Origin: Sporosarcina sp. NCCP-2716
Lineage (GTDB): Bacteria > Bacillota > Bacilli > Bacillales_A > Planococcaceae
Length of the DNA stretch: 64,000 nt
Reading direction: 5' to 3'
Assembly: GCF_023707985.1 (NCBI RefSeq)
Contig: NZ_BRCF01000004.1
Location: 124,001 to 188,000, forward strand
Shown here piece after piece: positions 8,456 through 17,923 of this stretch; the first letter of the stretch is position 1, and each line of letters opens with the position of its first letter. Position numbers and translations under genes: made by a program. Under the pieces are notes generated by a model. The model searched no databases, had not been told where the DNA came from, and saw nothing but the letters and a program-made list of their open reading frames with translations.

Positions 8456-9646
8456 TTGTCACACATACTCAACGAATTTCTAGACGAAAACCTGCAGGAG
8501 CTGAAAGACCAGGGACTGTACAACGAAATCGAACCTGTCGAAGGCCCGAACGGCCCGATCATCAAAATCAAAGGCAAAGACCTTATCAATCTTTCATCCA
8601 ACAACTACTTAGGTCTCGCGACAGATGAAGACCTGAAAAAGCTCAACATCGAAGCAGTCAAGAAATACGGTGTAGGTGCTGGCGCTGTCCGGACGATCAA
8701 CGGAACGCTCGATATCCACATCGAACTCGAGAAGAAGCTCGCTGAATTCAAAGGCACCGAAGCGGCGATTTCATTCCAATCGGGCTTCAACTGCAACATG
8801 GCGGCCATTTCCGCAGTCATGAACAAAAACGACGCCATCCTTTCCGATGAACTCAACCACGCGTCCATCATCGACGGCTGCCGCCTCTCCGGAGCGAAGA
8901 TCATCCGGGTGAAGCACCAGGACATGGACGATCTGCGTGCGAAAGCGAAAGAAGCGACGGAATCCGGCCTATACGGCAAAGTGATGTACATCACGGACGG
9001 CGTCTTCTCGATGGACGGCGATATTGCGAACTTGCCGGGAGCCGTCGAGGTCGCGAAGGAATTCGACTTGATCACGTACGTCGATGACGCGCATGGCTCA
9101 GGCGTCACCGGTAAAGGGAAGGGGACCGTCAAACATTTCGGTCTCGAAAAGGAAATCGATATGCAGATGGGCACTTTGTCAAAAGCGGTCGGTGTCGTCG
9201 GCGGCTACGTCGCCGGTACACAGAAGCTGATCGACTGGCTGAAAGTACGTTCCCGTCCGTTCCTGTTCTCGACGGCTGTACCGCCGGGCGACGTCGCAGC
9301 GATCATGGGCGCGCTCGATAAAATCAGCGCATCCACCGAACTGCACGACAAGCTGTGGGATAACGGTAACTACTTGAAAGCCGGCCTGAAAAAGCTCGGA
9401 TTCAACATCGGCAACTCCGAAACACCGATCACGCCGTGCATCATCGGCGAGGAGAAGCTCACCCAGCAGTTCTCCAAACGGCTCGCGGAAGAAGGCGTCT
9501 ACGCAAAATCGATCGTCTTCCCGACTGTCCCGAAAGGCACCGGCCGCGTGCGCAACATGCCGACCGCTGCCCATACGAAGGAAATGCTCGACGACGCGCT
9601 CGCTATCTACGAAAAAGTCGGCAAAGAGCTCGGCGTCATCCAATAA
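8456..9646 (+). CDS. kbl: Glycine C-acetyltransferase (2-amino-3-ketobutyrate CoA ligase)
   Basis: A 396-residue PLP enzyme of the alpha-oxoamine synthase family that cleaves 2-amino-3-ketobutyrate with CoA to glycine and acetyl-CoA, the second step of threonine breakdown. Visible motifs are [11 protein letters not shown], the glycine-rich [28 protein letters not shown], and [13 protein letters not shown], where the Lys is the PLP Schiff-base residue. I chose TTG 8456 because AAAGGGAG at 8442-8449 is 6 bp upstream and the length then fits the family; an in-frame GTG at 8435 lacks such a site. Its partner tdh lies 1.1 kb downstream beyond two opposite-strand genes. A terminator follows. Confidence 0.95.
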   Translation: MSHILNEFLDENLQELKDQGLYNEIEPVEGPNGPIIKIKGKDLINLSSNNYLGLATDEDLKKLNIEAVKKYGVGAGAVRTINGTLDIHIELEKKLAEFKGTEAAISFQSGFNCNMAAISAVMNKNDAILSDELNHASIIDGCRLSGAKIIRVKHQDMDDLRAKAKEATESGLYGKVMYITDGVFSMDGDIANLPGAVEVAKEFDLITYVDDAHGSGVTGKGKGTVKHFGLEKEIDMQMGTLSKAVGVVGGYVAGTQKLIDWLKVRSRPFLFSTAVPPGDVAAIMGALDKISASTELHDKLWDNGNYLKAGLKKLGFNIGNSETPITPCIIGEEKLTQQFSKRLAEEGVYAKSIVFPTVPKGTGRVRNMPTAAHTKEMLDDALAIYEKVGKELGVIQ

Positions 9647-9650
9647 CACG

Positions 9651-9703
9651 AAAAGCTGCTGCGGTAAACGTCTCTCAGGACGTTGCCGCGGCAGCTTTTT
9701 TTC
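9651..9703 (+). terminator. Terminator after kbl
   Basis: AAAAGCTGC(TGCGG) pairs with (CCGCG)GCAGCTTTT, with an inner ACGTC/GACGT stem, followed by a T7 run. Confidence 0.9.
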
Positions 9704-9729
9704 TTGCAGATGAAATTTATAGGACATGA

Positions 9730-9900
9730 TCAGCGCGTCGGAATATCGACAGGGTGCGCCACTTCATCATGGTAAACGGTCGTAATCTCGCCATTCGGGA
9801 GTTCAATGTCATACTGTGTCCGGCCGTTCGCCCGTACAAGCACGATCATGCCCCGCTGGCCATCGTGCAGTTCGACAACTGTGTCTTCAACGTAATCCAT
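9730..9900 (-). CDS. Small hypothetical protein (56 residues)
   Basis: A 56-residue protein with start ATG (complement of 9898-9900) 6 bp after GGAGGG. It has no membrane segment. Its beta-rich sequence (MIVLVRANGRTQYDIELPNGEITTVYHDEV) suggests a small barrel or an SH3-like fold, by eye only. It starts 11 bp after the stop of the membrane protein gene upstream on the same strand, so the two form an operon. I do not recognise the family. Confidence 0.65.
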   Translation of the reverse strand: MDYVEDTVVELHDGQRGMIVLVRANGRTQYDIELPNGEITTVYHDEVAHPVDIPTR

Positions 9901-9911
9901 TGCAATCCCTC

Positions 9912-10580
9912 CTATTGGATAGTAGGTGAAAACCGGTCGTCCCGCTGAAAAATCGACGTGAGGACGTAATGCTGGATCCCGCGTGCATGCGCTGCGGCAA
10001 GTTCCTGTTCCCGGCGGCAGGCGGTCTGATCGCCGTGTTCCTTGGCGATACTTGCGGCAAGCGCGTGCGCCATCCACGGTTTCCGGATCGACTTCTGGAG
10101 AGTTTCGGCACGTTCTGTGTCGCCTTCCAACAGCACGGCGGCGGCCGTATAGTAGTTCACATAATCCGCTGTCGGCAAGTGGACGGCGAGCCGGTGGAGC
10201 GCTTCTGCGTCCTGCTGCCACACCGCGAGATTCGCAGCATACACCGACTGGACTTTCTTCTGCTTGTACGTCTGCAAAATCGTCTCGAGCGCCCCGATGA
10301 CCGCTTCGTCCGCTTCATGGCCGACCGCGTAGGCGTAGGCGAAGAGGGGGTTCGAGCGGTTCTTCGTCAGGAACGCATCGATCTTCCGGCGATCTTTTGT
10401 AACGTAAAGCACATACAGCGGCCAGCCCATCGTCACCACGATCCAGACGGTGAGGACGATTGCAAACACGGCCCAGAACGGAATATTCGCGAATAGCAGC
10501 GCTACCGTCAGCAAGACGCCGCCCGCGAACAGCGCCAGCCACTTTGCGAAACCGCGCACGGCAAATGGATTATCTTTCAA
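9912..10580 (-). CDS. Membrane-anchored hypothetical protein with TPR-like soluble part
   Basis: A 222-residue protein. Two hydrophobic segments lie at about residues 13-28 and 31-55. A helical, alanine-rich cytoplasmic domain follows, with repeated helix pairs (DEAVIGALETILQTYK, AEALHRLAVHLPTADYVNYYTAAAVLLEGD, ERAETLQ) that look like TPR-type repeats. The start is TTG at 10580 (minus strand), 8 bp after GGAGGG; a GTG at 10589 is only one base from that site. It is co-transcribed with the 56-residue gene. I cannot assign a function. Confidence 0.65.
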   Translation of the reverse strand: MKDNPFAVRGFAKWLALFAGGVLLTVALLFANIPFWAVFAIVLTVWIVVTMGWPLYVLYVTKDRRKIDAFLTKNRSNPLFAYAYAVGHEADEAVIGALETILQTYKQKKVQSVYAANLAVWQQDAEALHRLAVHLPTADYVNYYTAAAVLLEGDTERAETLQKSIRKPWMAHALAASIAKEHGDQTACRREQELAAAHARGIQHYVLTSIFQRDDRFSPTIQ

Positions 10581-10651
10581 GAGACACACCCTCCAGTTAC
10601 CTGTATTGTATCATATAATTCAGACAGCAATCCAGAATTCCATCCGCATGA

Positions 10652-10680
10652 TTGTTTTTATGAGAAGAACAGTTTATAAT
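10652..10680 (+). promoter_or_regulatory. SigA-type promoter for tdh
   Basis: TTGTTT at 10652-10657, a 17-bp spacer and a perfect TATAAT at 10675-10680, 88 bp before the tdh start. Confidence 0.7.
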
Positions 10681-10767
10681 CAATTCTATTGATAACAAGT
10701 GGCTATTTCAAGATAGAGGGAAAGTATGTCCTCTCCAAAAATACAAACAGGTGCAGGAGGCAGACAG

Positions 10768-11712
10768 ATGAAGAAAATCATGGTGACCGGAGCGCTCGGT
10801 CAGATCGGTTCGGAACTGATCGTCAAACTACGCAATGAATACGGCACGGATAATGTTCTAGCAACCGATATCCGGGAGCCGCAGACGGAGATGGACGGGC
10901 CGTTCGCCATCCTCGATGTCACGGACGGCGACAAAATGACTGCGCTTGCAAAAGAGTTCGGCGCGGACACGCTCATGCACATGGCAGCCCTGCTGTCGGC
11001 GAGAGCGGAAGAGAACCCGATGCTCGCCTGGAACCTCAACATGGGCGGCCTCGTGAACGCGCTCGAGACTGCACGCGCGCTGAACCTCCAATTCTTCACG
11101 CCGAGTTCGATCGGCTCATTCGGCCCGTCGACGCCGAAAGACCATACACCGCAGGATACGTTCCAGCGGCCGACGACGATGTACGGCATCAACAAAGTTT
11201 CGGGCGAACTGCTCTGTGACTATTATTACCACAAATTCGGCGTCGACACGCGCGGCGTCCGCTTCCCGGGCCTGATCTCTTACGTCGCACAGCCCGGCGG
11301 CGGCACGACCGATTACGCGGTCGACATCTTCTACAAAGCGGTCGAAGACGGGAATTACACGTCCTTCATCGCCGAAGGCACCTACATGGACATGATGTAC
11401 ATGCCCGACGCGCTGCAGGCGATCGTCGACCTGATGGAGACGGACGCGGACAATCTTATCCACCGCAACGCGTTCAACGTGACGGCGATGAGCTTCGACC
11501 CTGCCGAACTGGCAGCGGCCATCCGCAAACATATCCCGTCGTTCGAGATCGCCTACGACGTCGACCCGGTCCGCCAGTCGATCGCCGACAGCTGGCCGAA
11601 CTCCCTCGACTGTTCAGCGGCCGAAGCCGAATGGGGCTTCCAGGCAACGTACGACATGGACGCCATGGTCACTGACATGCTCGAAAAGATCCGTGAAAAA
11701 GTGAATGCCTGA
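10768..11712 (+). CDS. tdh: L-threonine 3-dehydrogenase, SDR family
   Basis: A 314-residue NAD-dependent oxidoreductase of the extended short-chain dehydrogenase family. It oxidises L-threonine to 2-amino-3-ketobutyrate, the substrate of Kbl. The Rossmann motif [12 protein letters not shown] is at the N-terminus. The catalytic Thr/Ser (PSSIGSFG) and the YGINK pair (Tyr and Lys) lie in the middle, and [10 protein letters not shown] and [11 protein letters not shown] follow as in the staphylococcal and Cupriavidus-type enzymes. The ATG at 10768 follows AGGAGG by 7 bp; 14 extra in-frame codons upstream are unlikely. It has its own promoter and terminator, so it is not in an operon with kbl. Confidence 0.93.
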   Translation: MKKIMVTGALGQIGSELIVKLRNEYGTDNVLATDIREPQTEMDGPFAILDVTDGDKMTALAKEFGADTLMHMAALLSARAEENPMLAWNLNMGGLVNALETARALNLQFFTPSSIGSFGPSTPKDHTPQDTFQRPTTMYGINKVSGELLCDYYYHKFGVDTRGVRFPGLISYVAQPGGGTTDYAVDIFYKAVEDGNYTSFIAEGTYMDMMYMPDALQAIVDLMETDADNLIHRNAFNVTAMSFDPAELAAAIRKHIPSFEIAYDVDPVRQSIADSWPNSLDCSAAEAEWGFQATYDMDAMVTDMLEKIREKVNA

Positions 11713-11715
11713 TGC

Positions 11716-11745
11716 AAAAACGCCCCGCGCTGCGAGGCGTTTTTG
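11716..11745 (+). terminator. Terminator after tdh
   Basis: AAAAACGCC and GGCGTTTTT flank an 11-nt loop. Confidence 0.85.
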
Positions 11746-11760
11746 TATGGAGTGATAAGG

Positions 11761-11880
11761 GAGCGCTCATAAACTTCGGAAATCGCTCATAAATCTGGAA
11801 AACCGCTCATAAATCGCTGAAACCGCTCATAAATCTCAGAAACCGCTCATAAATCGCTGAAACCGCTCATAAACCCGCCG
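11761..11880 (+). repeat. Tandem array A2: six GCTCATAAA units, exact 20-bp period
   Basis: CTCATAAA starts at 11766, 11786, 11806, 11826, 11846 and 11866. The array lies between the tail-to-tail genes tdh and yjiH. It is followed by about 85 bp (11881-11965) that is strongly C-rich and G-poor on this strand, with no other recognisable feature. Confidence 0.95.
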
Positions 11881-11964
11881 CGCCACACACCCCGCCCAGT
11901 CCCGCGGCACCCCAAAAAATGCCCCAACCATCCCCCAGCCGCGCCAAATAAGCACTTCCCCCAA

Positions 11965-11999
11965 CCAAAAAACCCCCGATCCGCCAGGCGGACCGGGAG
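11965..11999 (-). terminator. Terminator of the yjiH gene
   Basis: On the minus strand, CCCGGTCCGCC and GGCGGATCGGGGG form a stem followed by TTTTTT. Confidence 0.88.
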
Positions 12000-12007
12000 C
12001 CAAACTG

Positions 12008-13363
12008 TTAAAACAGCAAATGTGCGACACCTGCCACGATCGGCAGGGCGATAATCGTACGGAGCAGGAAGATGACGACGAGGTCCCAAATGCCTACAGG
12101 AATCTTCGTCCCCAAGATCAGGCCGCCGACTTCGGATAAGTAGATCAGCTGGACGACGGACACAGTCGCGACCGTGAACAGCGTAATCGGATCCGTGATC
12201 ATGCCGTTTGCAAGAAGCGCCGGCAGGAACATGTCGGTGATCCCGACGACCATGAGCGAGCCGGCTTCAGCAGCTTCCGGCACGCCGAGCAGGTTGAGCA
12301 GCGGCACGAACGGCTTTCCGAGGATCGTAAAGATGCTCGTATACTCGGCGAGCATCGTCGCGATCGTCCCGAACGCCATGACGATCGGCGCAACACCGAT
12401 CCACATGTCGAGCACGTTGCGGAACCCGTCGCCGATCATCTGGCCGGCCGAACGGTTCTTATCTGCCGTAGCCAAGGCGTTTTCCAGCCCGTGGCTGACG
12501 ACGTTATACCCTTCCGGCATCTCTTCTTCTGTGCCTGTCTGCGGTGTCCCGTCGATGAACTCGTCGGGTTTCCGTGACAGCGGATAGATGCGCGGCATGA
12601 TGAGGCCGAGCACAAGTCCGACAAGTGCGACGGTTGCATAGAATGGGACAAAGTATGATTCGAGTCCGACTTCCCGGATGATGACGAGCGAGAACGTGAT
12701 CGACACGATGGAGAACGTCGTCGCGACGACAGCGGCTTCCCGCTTCGTGTAGAACCCGTCTTCGTATTGCTTGCTCGTCAGCAGGACACCGATCGTCCCG
12801 TCACCGACCCAGGACGTCAGGGCATCGATGGACGAGCGGCCCGGCAGTCTGAACAGCGGGCGCATCACTTTCACCATCATCGTCCCGAAGAACTCGAGCA
12901 GCCCGAAGTTCAGCAGCAGCGGCAGGAACAGCCCCGCGAACAGGAAGATCGTATACAGGAACGACACGAGGCCGTCCGGTGACAGCAGCATGCCGCCTGT
13001 ATTCTCACTCCAGACCGCCTCCGGTCCGATCGTGAATGTCACCATGACCGCGAATACCGCACCGACCACGCGGGTCAGTGTCCAGAACGGCGTCACTTTG
13101 AACAGCGTCTGGACGAACGGCGGTCTGCCATCCCCCTTTGCCGGGATGAACAGATAGATGACCGAACCGACCGCTGACACGATGATCAGCACCATCGCCG
13201 CGAACGGCATCGCAGGCTCGACAAGACCGGCCATCCAGTCGGCCAGTACTGCGATCGGAACCTTCCAATCCCCGCCGATCTTCATCGGAATCATGAACAG
13301 CAGAACTCCGATGATGGACGGCACTAAAAACAATAACCAATTCGATAATGACGCTTTTCTCAT
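12008..13363 (-). CDS. yjiH: YjiH family membrane protein (nucleoside-recognition/GATE domain)
   Basis: A 451-residue polytopic inner-membrane protein with about ten hydrophobic segments. A GATE-type motif region is seen in the second half (MIGDGFRNVLDMWIGVAPIVMAFGTIATMLAEYTSIF, then LNLLGVPEAAEAGSLMVVGITDMFLPALLA). The family is linked to transport, but the substrate is unknown. The start ATG (complement of 13361-13363) follows AAGGAG; 11 more in-frame upstream codons lack a site. It is transcribed alone on the minus strand and has its own terminator. Confidence 0.85.
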   Translation of the reverse strand: MRKASLSNWLLFLVPSIIGVLLFMIPMKIGGDWKVPIAVLADWMAGLVEPAMPFAAMVLIIVSAVGSVIYLFIPAKGDGRPPFVQTLFKVTPFWTLTRVVGAVFAVMVTFTIGPEAVWSENTGGMLLSPDGLVSFLYTIFLFAGLFLPLLLNFGLLEFFGTMMVKVMRPLFRLPGRSSIDALTSWVGDGTIGVLLTSKQYEDGFYTKREAAVVATTFSIVSITFSLVIIREVGLESYFVPFYATVALVGLVLGLIMPRIYPLSRKPDEFIDGTPQTGTEEEMPEGYNVVSHGLENALATADKNRSAGQMIGDGFRNVLDMWIGVAPIVMAFGTIATMLAEYTSIFTILGKPFVPLLNLLGVPEAAEAGSLMVVGITDMFLPALLANGMITDPITLFTVATVSVVQLIYLSEVGGLILGTKIPVGIWDLVVIFLLRTIIALPIVAGVAHLLF

Positions 13364-13475
13364 TTGAAGGCTCCTTATGTAAGTAATAATGCACAATATG
13401 TATATTTATTCATATTAATGAATGAATATCGATTTGTAAACGACTATTTTTTTCAAAGCCCTGTATGTATACCCG

Positions 13476-13500
13476 GAGAAAAGCCCGATAAACGGGCGTT
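13476..13500 (-). terminator. Terminator of the bshB2 gene
   Basis: On the minus strand, GCCCG-TTTAT-CGGGC is followed by TTTTCT. It lies 36 bp after the bshB2 stop. Confidence 0.75.
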
Positions 13501-13535
13501 CCGGGTCAATCCGCCAATGAAAGCGGTTACCGCAG

Positions 13536-14201
13536 TTAAAATGTATAAGTGTAGAAATGTTCTGTATTCAACCATTTTAGCGCATCGGGGTCCTTCGCGT
13601 CCAGACGTTTTTGCATATCTGCCATCATCCACACAGTCTGAGAGGCATGGGCATTCATGGCGCCGAGCTTCTTCTCGTTGACGCCTGACACGTCATGATG
13701 CACATCGGGGTGGCCGATCTGGTTGACGGTGTCGTTATCGAACGCGATCGTGTACACTTTCGGACGCTCGGACGCATCCATGCGGCGGACGGTTTCGATG
13801 ACCGCGCGCGCTGTCGCTTCGTGGTCGGGGTGGACGGACAGACCGGGGTAGAACGTGATGATGAGCGACGGATTCGTATCGTCGATCAGATCCTTAATCA
13901 TCTTCACCATTTTTTCATCGTCCTCGAATTCGACCGTCTTGTCCCGCAGACCCATCATGCGCAGATCCGTCAGACCCATCGCATCCGCGGACGCCTGCAG
14001 TTCTTTCTTGCGGATCGCCGGCAGCGTCTCGCGTGTCGCGAATGGCGGGTTGCCGAGGTTCCGGCCCATTTCACCGAGCGTCAGGCAGGCATACGTCACC
14101 GGGACGCCCATTTCAATATACGTTGCGATCGTGCCCGATACGCCGAATGCTTCGTCGTCCGGATGCGGGAACACGACCAATACATGACGTTCTTGTTCCA
14201 T
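13536..14201 (-). CDS. bshB2: Bacillithiol biosynthesis deacetylase BshB2
   Basis: A 221-residue zinc-dependent de-N-acetylase of the LmbE/PIG-L family. It removes the acetyl group from GlcNAc-malate during bacillithiol synthesis in the cytoplasm. The metal-binding motif PHPDDEAFG is at residues 12-20 and HPDHEA lies at about 125-130. The ATG follows AAGGAGG. The gene is 25 bp downstream of yojF on the same strand, the same pair as yojF-yojG of B. subtilis. BshB2-type enzymes may also hydrolyse bacillithiol S-conjugates. Confidence 0.93.
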   Translation of the reverse strand: MEQERHVLVVFPHPDDEAFGVSGTIATYIEMGVPVTYACLTLGEMGRNLGNPPFATRETLPAIRKKELQASADAMGLTDLRMMGLRDKTVEFEDDEKMVKMIKDLIDDTNPSLIITFYPGLSVHPDHEATARAVIETVRRMDASERPKVYTIAFDNDTVNQIGHPDVHHDVSGVNEKKLGAMNAHASQTVWMMADMQKRLDAKDPDALKWLNTEHFYTYTF

Positions 14202-14226
14202 CAGTCAACTTCCTCCTTCTGTATAC

Positions 14227-14577
14227 TTAATACGTGAACGGGGTTTCGCTGATCTCGAGCGCGACCGCGAGCTTGCCGTCCGGTCCGAGCCCGGCCATCA
14301 GCAGCCGTCCGTGTTCGTCCAGCTCATAATGGGTGATCCCTTGAGCATACACCCAGCCCGACGGCAGTTTCAGGCCGATCCGGTGGGGGGAGTCCCCGGC
14401 GACTTTCCCTAATTCATAATTCACGACAATATTGCGGATGAACGCACCCGCATTAAAGAAACCTTCCTGAAAATGCGAAGCATAAGAGCCGTTCGTCGTC
14501 TCCAGATGGAGATAGACATCTTTGCCCGCAAAGGAATCGATCAGCTTCTGAAGCTGGTCTTTTTCTGCAAGTTCCAT
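14227..14577 (-). CDS. yojF: YojF family protein (DUF1806)
   Basis: A 116-residue soluble protein matching the YojF family, beta-rich, without membrane segments. Conserved stretches include VYLHLETTNGSYASHF and GAFIRNIVVNYELGKV. It is always found next to bshB2-type deacetylases, as here, 25 bp apart and probably in one mRNA, so a link to bacillithiol is likely, though no activity is known to me. The start ATG follows GGAGGAATTT. Confidence 0.88.
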   Translation of the reverse strand: MELAEKDQLQKLIDSFAGKDVYLHLETTNGSYASHFQEGFFNAGAFIRNIVVNYELGKVAGDSPHRIGLKLPSGWVYAQGITHYELDEHGRLLMAGLGPDGKLAVALEISETPFTY

Positions 14578-14662
14578 GTAAATTCCTCCTCCAGCTGTTT
14601 TCCAAGCTGCAGTTAATTATATCGATTCCCGGATTGAATTGCGATTTTGCGGTTTCCGGATG

Positions 14663-14697
14663 AAAAAAAGCACTGAAGAGCGGTCTCTTCAATGCTT
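14663..14697 (-). terminator. Terminator of pdxK
   Basis: On the minus strand, AAGCATTGAAGAG pairs with CTCTTCAGTGCTT around a 4-nt loop, followed by T6. Confidence 0.93.
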
Positions 14698-14704
14698 AGC
14701 ACAA

Positions 14705-15538
14705 TCATACTTCAGTTGTTGTCACGTCGGGCGCGCCGAAACGGCTTTTTGCACCGTGCATGACCGGACCGACATACTCATTCAGCTTCCAGCCGTTCGC
14801 AATCGCAGCGGCGACGAATTTCTTCGCTTCGACGACCGCACTCCGGGTGTCTTGTCCGTTCGCGAGGTTCGCAGTGATGGCGGCGGCGAATGTGCAGCCG
14901 GCCCCGTGGTTGTAATGCGTGTCCGTCTTCTCGGATTCGAGCAGCAGGTGGGTCGTGCCGTCATAGAACAAGTCTGCGGCTTTGTCATGCTGCAGCTGCT
15001 TGCCGCCTTTGATGACGACGTTTTTCGCGCCGAGCGAATGGATCTTCTCCGCAACGGTCTTCATCTGCTCGACCGTGCCCGGTGTCTTCATGCCTGCGAG
15101 CTGGCCCGCTTCGAATAAATTCGGCGTGACGACTTCCGCGCGCGGCAGCAAGTACTCGATCATGGCGCCGACCGTGCCCGGATTCAGCACTTCATCCTCA
15201 CCTTTACAGACCATGACCGGATCGATGACGACGTGTTCCGTACCAGATTCACTGATCGCTTCCCCGGCGGTCTGAATGATCTCCTCCGTGCTGAGCATGC
15301 CTGTCTTCACAGCGTCGATGCCTGTCGAGAGGGCGGTTTTGATCTGCGATTTGACGATGTCGATCGGCAGGGAATAGACGTTGTGGCTCCAGTTGTTGTC
15401 CGGATCCATCGTCACGACGACAGTCAGGGCGGTCATGCCGTACGTGCCGAGCTCCTGGAAAGTCTTCAGGTCCGCCTGGATGCCGGCGCCGCCAGAAGTG
15501 TCCGACCCGGCGATCGTCAATGTCTTTTTCAGTGTCAT
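14705..15538 (-). CDS. pdxK: Pyridoxal/pyridoxine kinase (PdxK, ThiD-like)
   Basis: A 277-residue ribokinase-fold kinase that phosphorylates vitamin B6 (and in this clade sometimes HMP) with ATP. Motifs are LTIAGSDTSGGAGIQADLKTFQ at the N-terminus, VVIDPVMVCKG, VVTPNLFEA, and HGAGCTFAAAI with the catalytic region. It corresponds to B. subtilis PdxK, formerly annotated ThiD, and lies beside the ywd genes as there. The ATG follows AAAGGAG. There is a single terminator downstream. Discriminating PdxK from ThiD rests on overall similarity and context. Confidence 0.9.
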   Translation of the reverse strand: MTLKKTLTIAGSDTSGGAGIQADLKTFQELGTYGMTALTVVVTMDPDNNWSHNVYSLPIDIVKSQIKTALSTGIDAVKTGMLSTEEIIQTAGEAISESGTEHVVIDPVMVCKGEDEVLNPGTVGAMIEYLLPRAEVVTPNLFEAGQLAGMKTPGTVEQMKTVAEKIHSLGAKNVVIKGGKQLQHDKAADLFYDGTTHLLLESEKTDTHYNHGAGCTFAAAITANLANGQDTRSAVVEAKKFVAAAIANGWKLNEYVGPVMHGAKSRFGAPDVTTTEV

Positions 15539-15613
15539 TTTGTAGAGGACTCCTTTACGAATAGGGTATACTTAAGTGTACTCAAACAGAATCACAAACA
15601 CAAACAGTGCGGC

Positions 15614-15853
15614 CTACGCGCGGATGACGTTCAGGAGGATGAACCCGAGCCCTCCGGCAGCCAGCAGGACGACCGCGCTTCCTATATAATGGCCGCTTTG
15701 GACGAGCCCGGCCGTCAAGGCGAGCAGCAGGCACAGCCCTGCACCGAAAATCACGTACAGCACGGCCATCCCTGCGCGTTTCGAAGACTCGGGGACCGAT
15801 TCCCCGTCCTTCACAGCCGCCGTTATATGTTTCACTTTTTCACGCATCGACAC
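15614..15853 (-). CDS. Small membrane protein, two transmembrane segments
   Basis: A 79-residue protein with a charged N-terminal third (REKVKHITAAVKDGESVPESSKR) followed by two hydrophobic helices (about 30-50 and 57-75). I chose GTG 15853 because GGAGGGG is 6 bp upstream; the in-frame ATG two codons later is 12 bp away. It is a stand-alone minus-strand gene between pdxK and the divergent DUF4230 gene. Family not recognised. Confidence 0.65.
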   Translation of the reverse strand: MSMREKVKHITAAVKDGESVPESSKRAGMAVLYVIFGAGLCLLLALTAGLVQSGHYIGSAVVLLAAGGLGFILLNVIRA

Positions 15854-15943
15854 CGCAATCCCCTCCTTGGCGCCATCATACCACGGCGCAGGGAAGAACA
15901 TACATACCAAATGCGTAATCGTACAGGATAGGAGGAGACTGCC

Positions 15944-16726
15944 ATGCCACCGAACACCCCGCCCGACGACGACCGCAGACTGCAGGAAGTCGAGCGGCTG
16001 CTGAAGGAACTGAAAGCATCCGACGATGAAAAGGCCGTCACCGTCGAAGAAGCCGGCGGACGGACGAGGAAAGAACGCCGGAACGTCTGGCAGCTGCTCG
16101 GAGTCTTTTTCTCGCTCTGGCGCAAGTCGTTCCTGCTGATCGCACTCGCCGTCCTGCTCCTCGTCGTCACGCTGCCGTTCCTCGCTTTCTACCTGCTGAA
16201 GCAGGGGAGCACGGCGACGGAACAGAAGACGTCGTTCCTCGAACAGATCCGGGACCTGAACGAAATGGCGACAGCCGAAGCGTATACGAAAGTGATTATC
16301 GAACGTCAGGACAACGAACTGTTCGGCCAGAGCATCGGGCTCAACCTGCCCGGGACGAAGCGCCAGCTGCTCGTCGTTATCCCGGGGGCCATTAAGGCCG
16401 GCGTCGATTTCACCAGTGTGGACAAGAAGGATATCACGATCAACGAAGACGCGAAGACAGCGGAACTGACCCTGCCGAAACCTGAATTCCTCGGCGGTGC
16501 GGAAATCTTCTTCGACCAGGTGGAGGTCTATTCCTATGAAGGGGCGTTCCGCCAGAAAGCGGACATCGAAGAAGCCTATGACCTTGCGGATGAAGCGAAG
16601 AAGATGATCCGGGAAGAAAGCGCGGGGCAGGGCGTGCTAGAAACCGCGGAGCGCAATGCAGAACAGACGCTGCGCGAAATGTTTTCATTCGCAGGCTATG
16701 ACGTGACCATCAAATTCAAGGAGTGA
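15944..16726 (+). CDS. DUF4230 membrane-anchored protein
   Basis: A 260-residue protein with a charged cytoplasmic head of about 60 residues (coiled-coil-like [19 protein letters not shown]), one transmembrane helix near residues 65-87 and an extracytoplasmic DUF4230 domain. The pattern [31 protein letters not shown], then YSYEGAF, is typical of the family. The ATG follows GGAGGAG. The ung start codon lies 5 bp after its stop, so the two are co-transcribed. The role is unknown. Confidence 0.8.
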   Translation: MPPNTPPDDDRRLQEVERLLKELKASDDEKAVTVEEAGGRTRKERRNVWQLLGVFFSLWRKSFLLIALAVLLLVVTLPFLAFYLLKQGSTATEQKTSFLEQIRDLNEMATAEAYTKVIIERQDNELFGQSIGLNLPGTKRQLLVVIPGAIKAGVDFTSVDKKDITINEDAKTAELTLPKPEFLGGAEIFFDQVEVYSYEGAFRQKADIEEAYDLADEAKKMIREESAGQGVLETAERNAEQTLREMFSFAGYDVTIKFKE

Positions 16727-16731
16727 GCTGC

Positions 16732-17409
16732 ATGAAACCGACCTTCAAGAACGGCTGGGACCCGGTGCTCGAAGATGTATTCGACGCGCCGTTCTACCAG
16801 GAACTTCGCGGATTTCTGAAAAAGGAATACGCTGAGCATGCCGTCTATCCGGACATGCATGACATCTGGAATGCATTCCGGCAGACCCCTTATGAAACTG
16901 TGAAAGTCGTCCTGCTCGGTCAGGATCCCTATCACGGATCCGGCCAGGCGCACGGCCTCAGCTTCTCCGTGCAGCACGGCGTCCGCACGCCGCCGAGCCT
17001 GCGCAACATCTTCAAGGAACTCGAGTCGGACATCGGCTGTGCGAAACCGGCAGCCGGCTCGCTCACAGGCTGGGCGGAGCAGGGCGTCCTGCTGCTGAAC
17101 ACCGTGCTCACCGTGCGCGACGGCGAAGCACATTCCCACCGGAAACACGGCTGGGAGCAGTTCACGGACGCGGTCATCCGCAAGCTGTCCGACCGGGACG
17201 AGCCGCTCGTGTTCATCCTCTGGGGGAAGCCGGCCCAGGAGAAGAAGAAGCTCATCGATTTGACAAAGCATGTTACGATTGAATCCGTACACCCGAGTCC
17301 GCTCAGTGCGAGCCGCGGCTTCTTCGGCTCGAAGCCTTTCTCGAAGACGAACGGCTGGCTCGAGCAATGGGGCGAGGAGCCGATCGACTGGTGCCAGACC
17401 GACACATAA
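16732..17409 (+). CDS. ung: Uracil-DNA glycosylase
   Basis: A 225-residue family-1 uracil-DNA glycosylase that removes uracil from DNA in base excision repair. The water-activating loop GQDPYHG (about 63-69) and the DNA minor-groove loop [11 protein letters not shown] (about 185-195) are intact, as is the uracil-binding [12 protein letters not shown] 16732 lies 7 bp after AAGGAG; GTG 16723 overlaps the previous stop and is less likely. It belongs to the ywd block as in B. subtilis and starts a run of tightly spaced genes. Confidence 0.97.
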   Translation: MKPTFKNGWDPVLEDVFDAPFYQELRGFLKKEYAEHAVYPDMHDIWNAFRQTPYETVKVVLLGQDPYHGSGQAHGLSFSVQHGVRTPPSLRNIFKELESDIGCAKPAAGSLTGWAEQGVLLLNTVLTVRDGEAHSHRKHGWEQFTDAVIRKLSDRDEPLVFILWGKPAQEKKKLIDLTKHVTIESVHPSPLSASRGFFGSKPFSKTNGWLEQWGEEPIDWCQTDT

Positions 17410-17434
17410 TCAGCCGAAGGAGGGCGTATCCATC

Positions 17435-17611
17435 ATGGCAGTCAATTGTTTCGAATGCCGGAACTTCTATGTGACATGGGAGCCGCAGCACCCGCGCGCC
17501 TGCAAAGCGTACGGCTTCAAGACGCGCGAGCTGCCGTCCGCCGTCGTGCTGCGCTCTTCCGGCATGGAATGCATGAAGTTCGAACCGAAGAAAGGGGGCG
17601 GCGGCCGATGA
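17435..17611 (+). CDS. Small cysteine-containing protein (58 residues)
   Basis: A 58-residue soluble protein with CFECRNF near the N-terminus and later CKAYGFKTRELPS and MECMKFEP, giving four cysteines (5, 8, about 23 and about 46) that could bind a zinc or iron ion. RBS GAAGGAGGG is 8 bp before ATG 17435. It lies 25 bp after ung and overlaps ywdI by ATGA, so it is translationally coupled. The function is not known to me; the spacing of Cys pairs suggests a structural metal site. Confidence 0.75.
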   Translation: MAVNCFECRNFYVTWEPQHPRACKAYGFKTRELPSAVVLRSSGMECMKFEPKKGGGGR

Positions 17612-17883
17612 TCGCAGTGGCCCACGTGCTGGATGAACTCCAGAAACAGCTGGCGAAAGCGAAGAATTCATCCGACGAACAGGAAATCCGGGAGTCGCTC
17701 GCGGCGATGCAGTCGCTGTGCGGGCTCGTCCTCGGCGCGAAAGACGCAGCGGGCAGCCCATCACCGGTGATCCGTCCGCCTGCTGCCGCACCATCCGTTC
17801 CGGCAGTGCCCGTCAGCAGCCCGATGGAAGGGAAGCTGCTGGAAGAGGAAGACGCAAACGGCGGATCGCTGTTCGATTTTTAA
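17608..17883 (+). CDS. ywdI: YwdI family protein (DUF5327)
   Basis: A 91-residue protein matching YwdI: a helical N-terminus ([40 protein letters not shown]) followed by a proline-rich, low-complexity linker and a short acidic tail ending LFDF. Start ATG overlaps the preceding stop codon (ATGA). Its position downstream of ung and before ywdK mirrors B. subtilis. No function is known to me. Confidence 0.8.
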   Translation: MIAVAHVLDELQKQLAKAKNSSDEQEIRESLAAMQSLCGLVLGAKDAAGSPSPVIRPPAAAPSVPAVPVSSPMEGKLLEEEDANGGSLFDF

Positions 17884-17923
17884 TCCAAATAAACCGACAT
17901 CCACTAAGAAAGCAGGGAAAACC

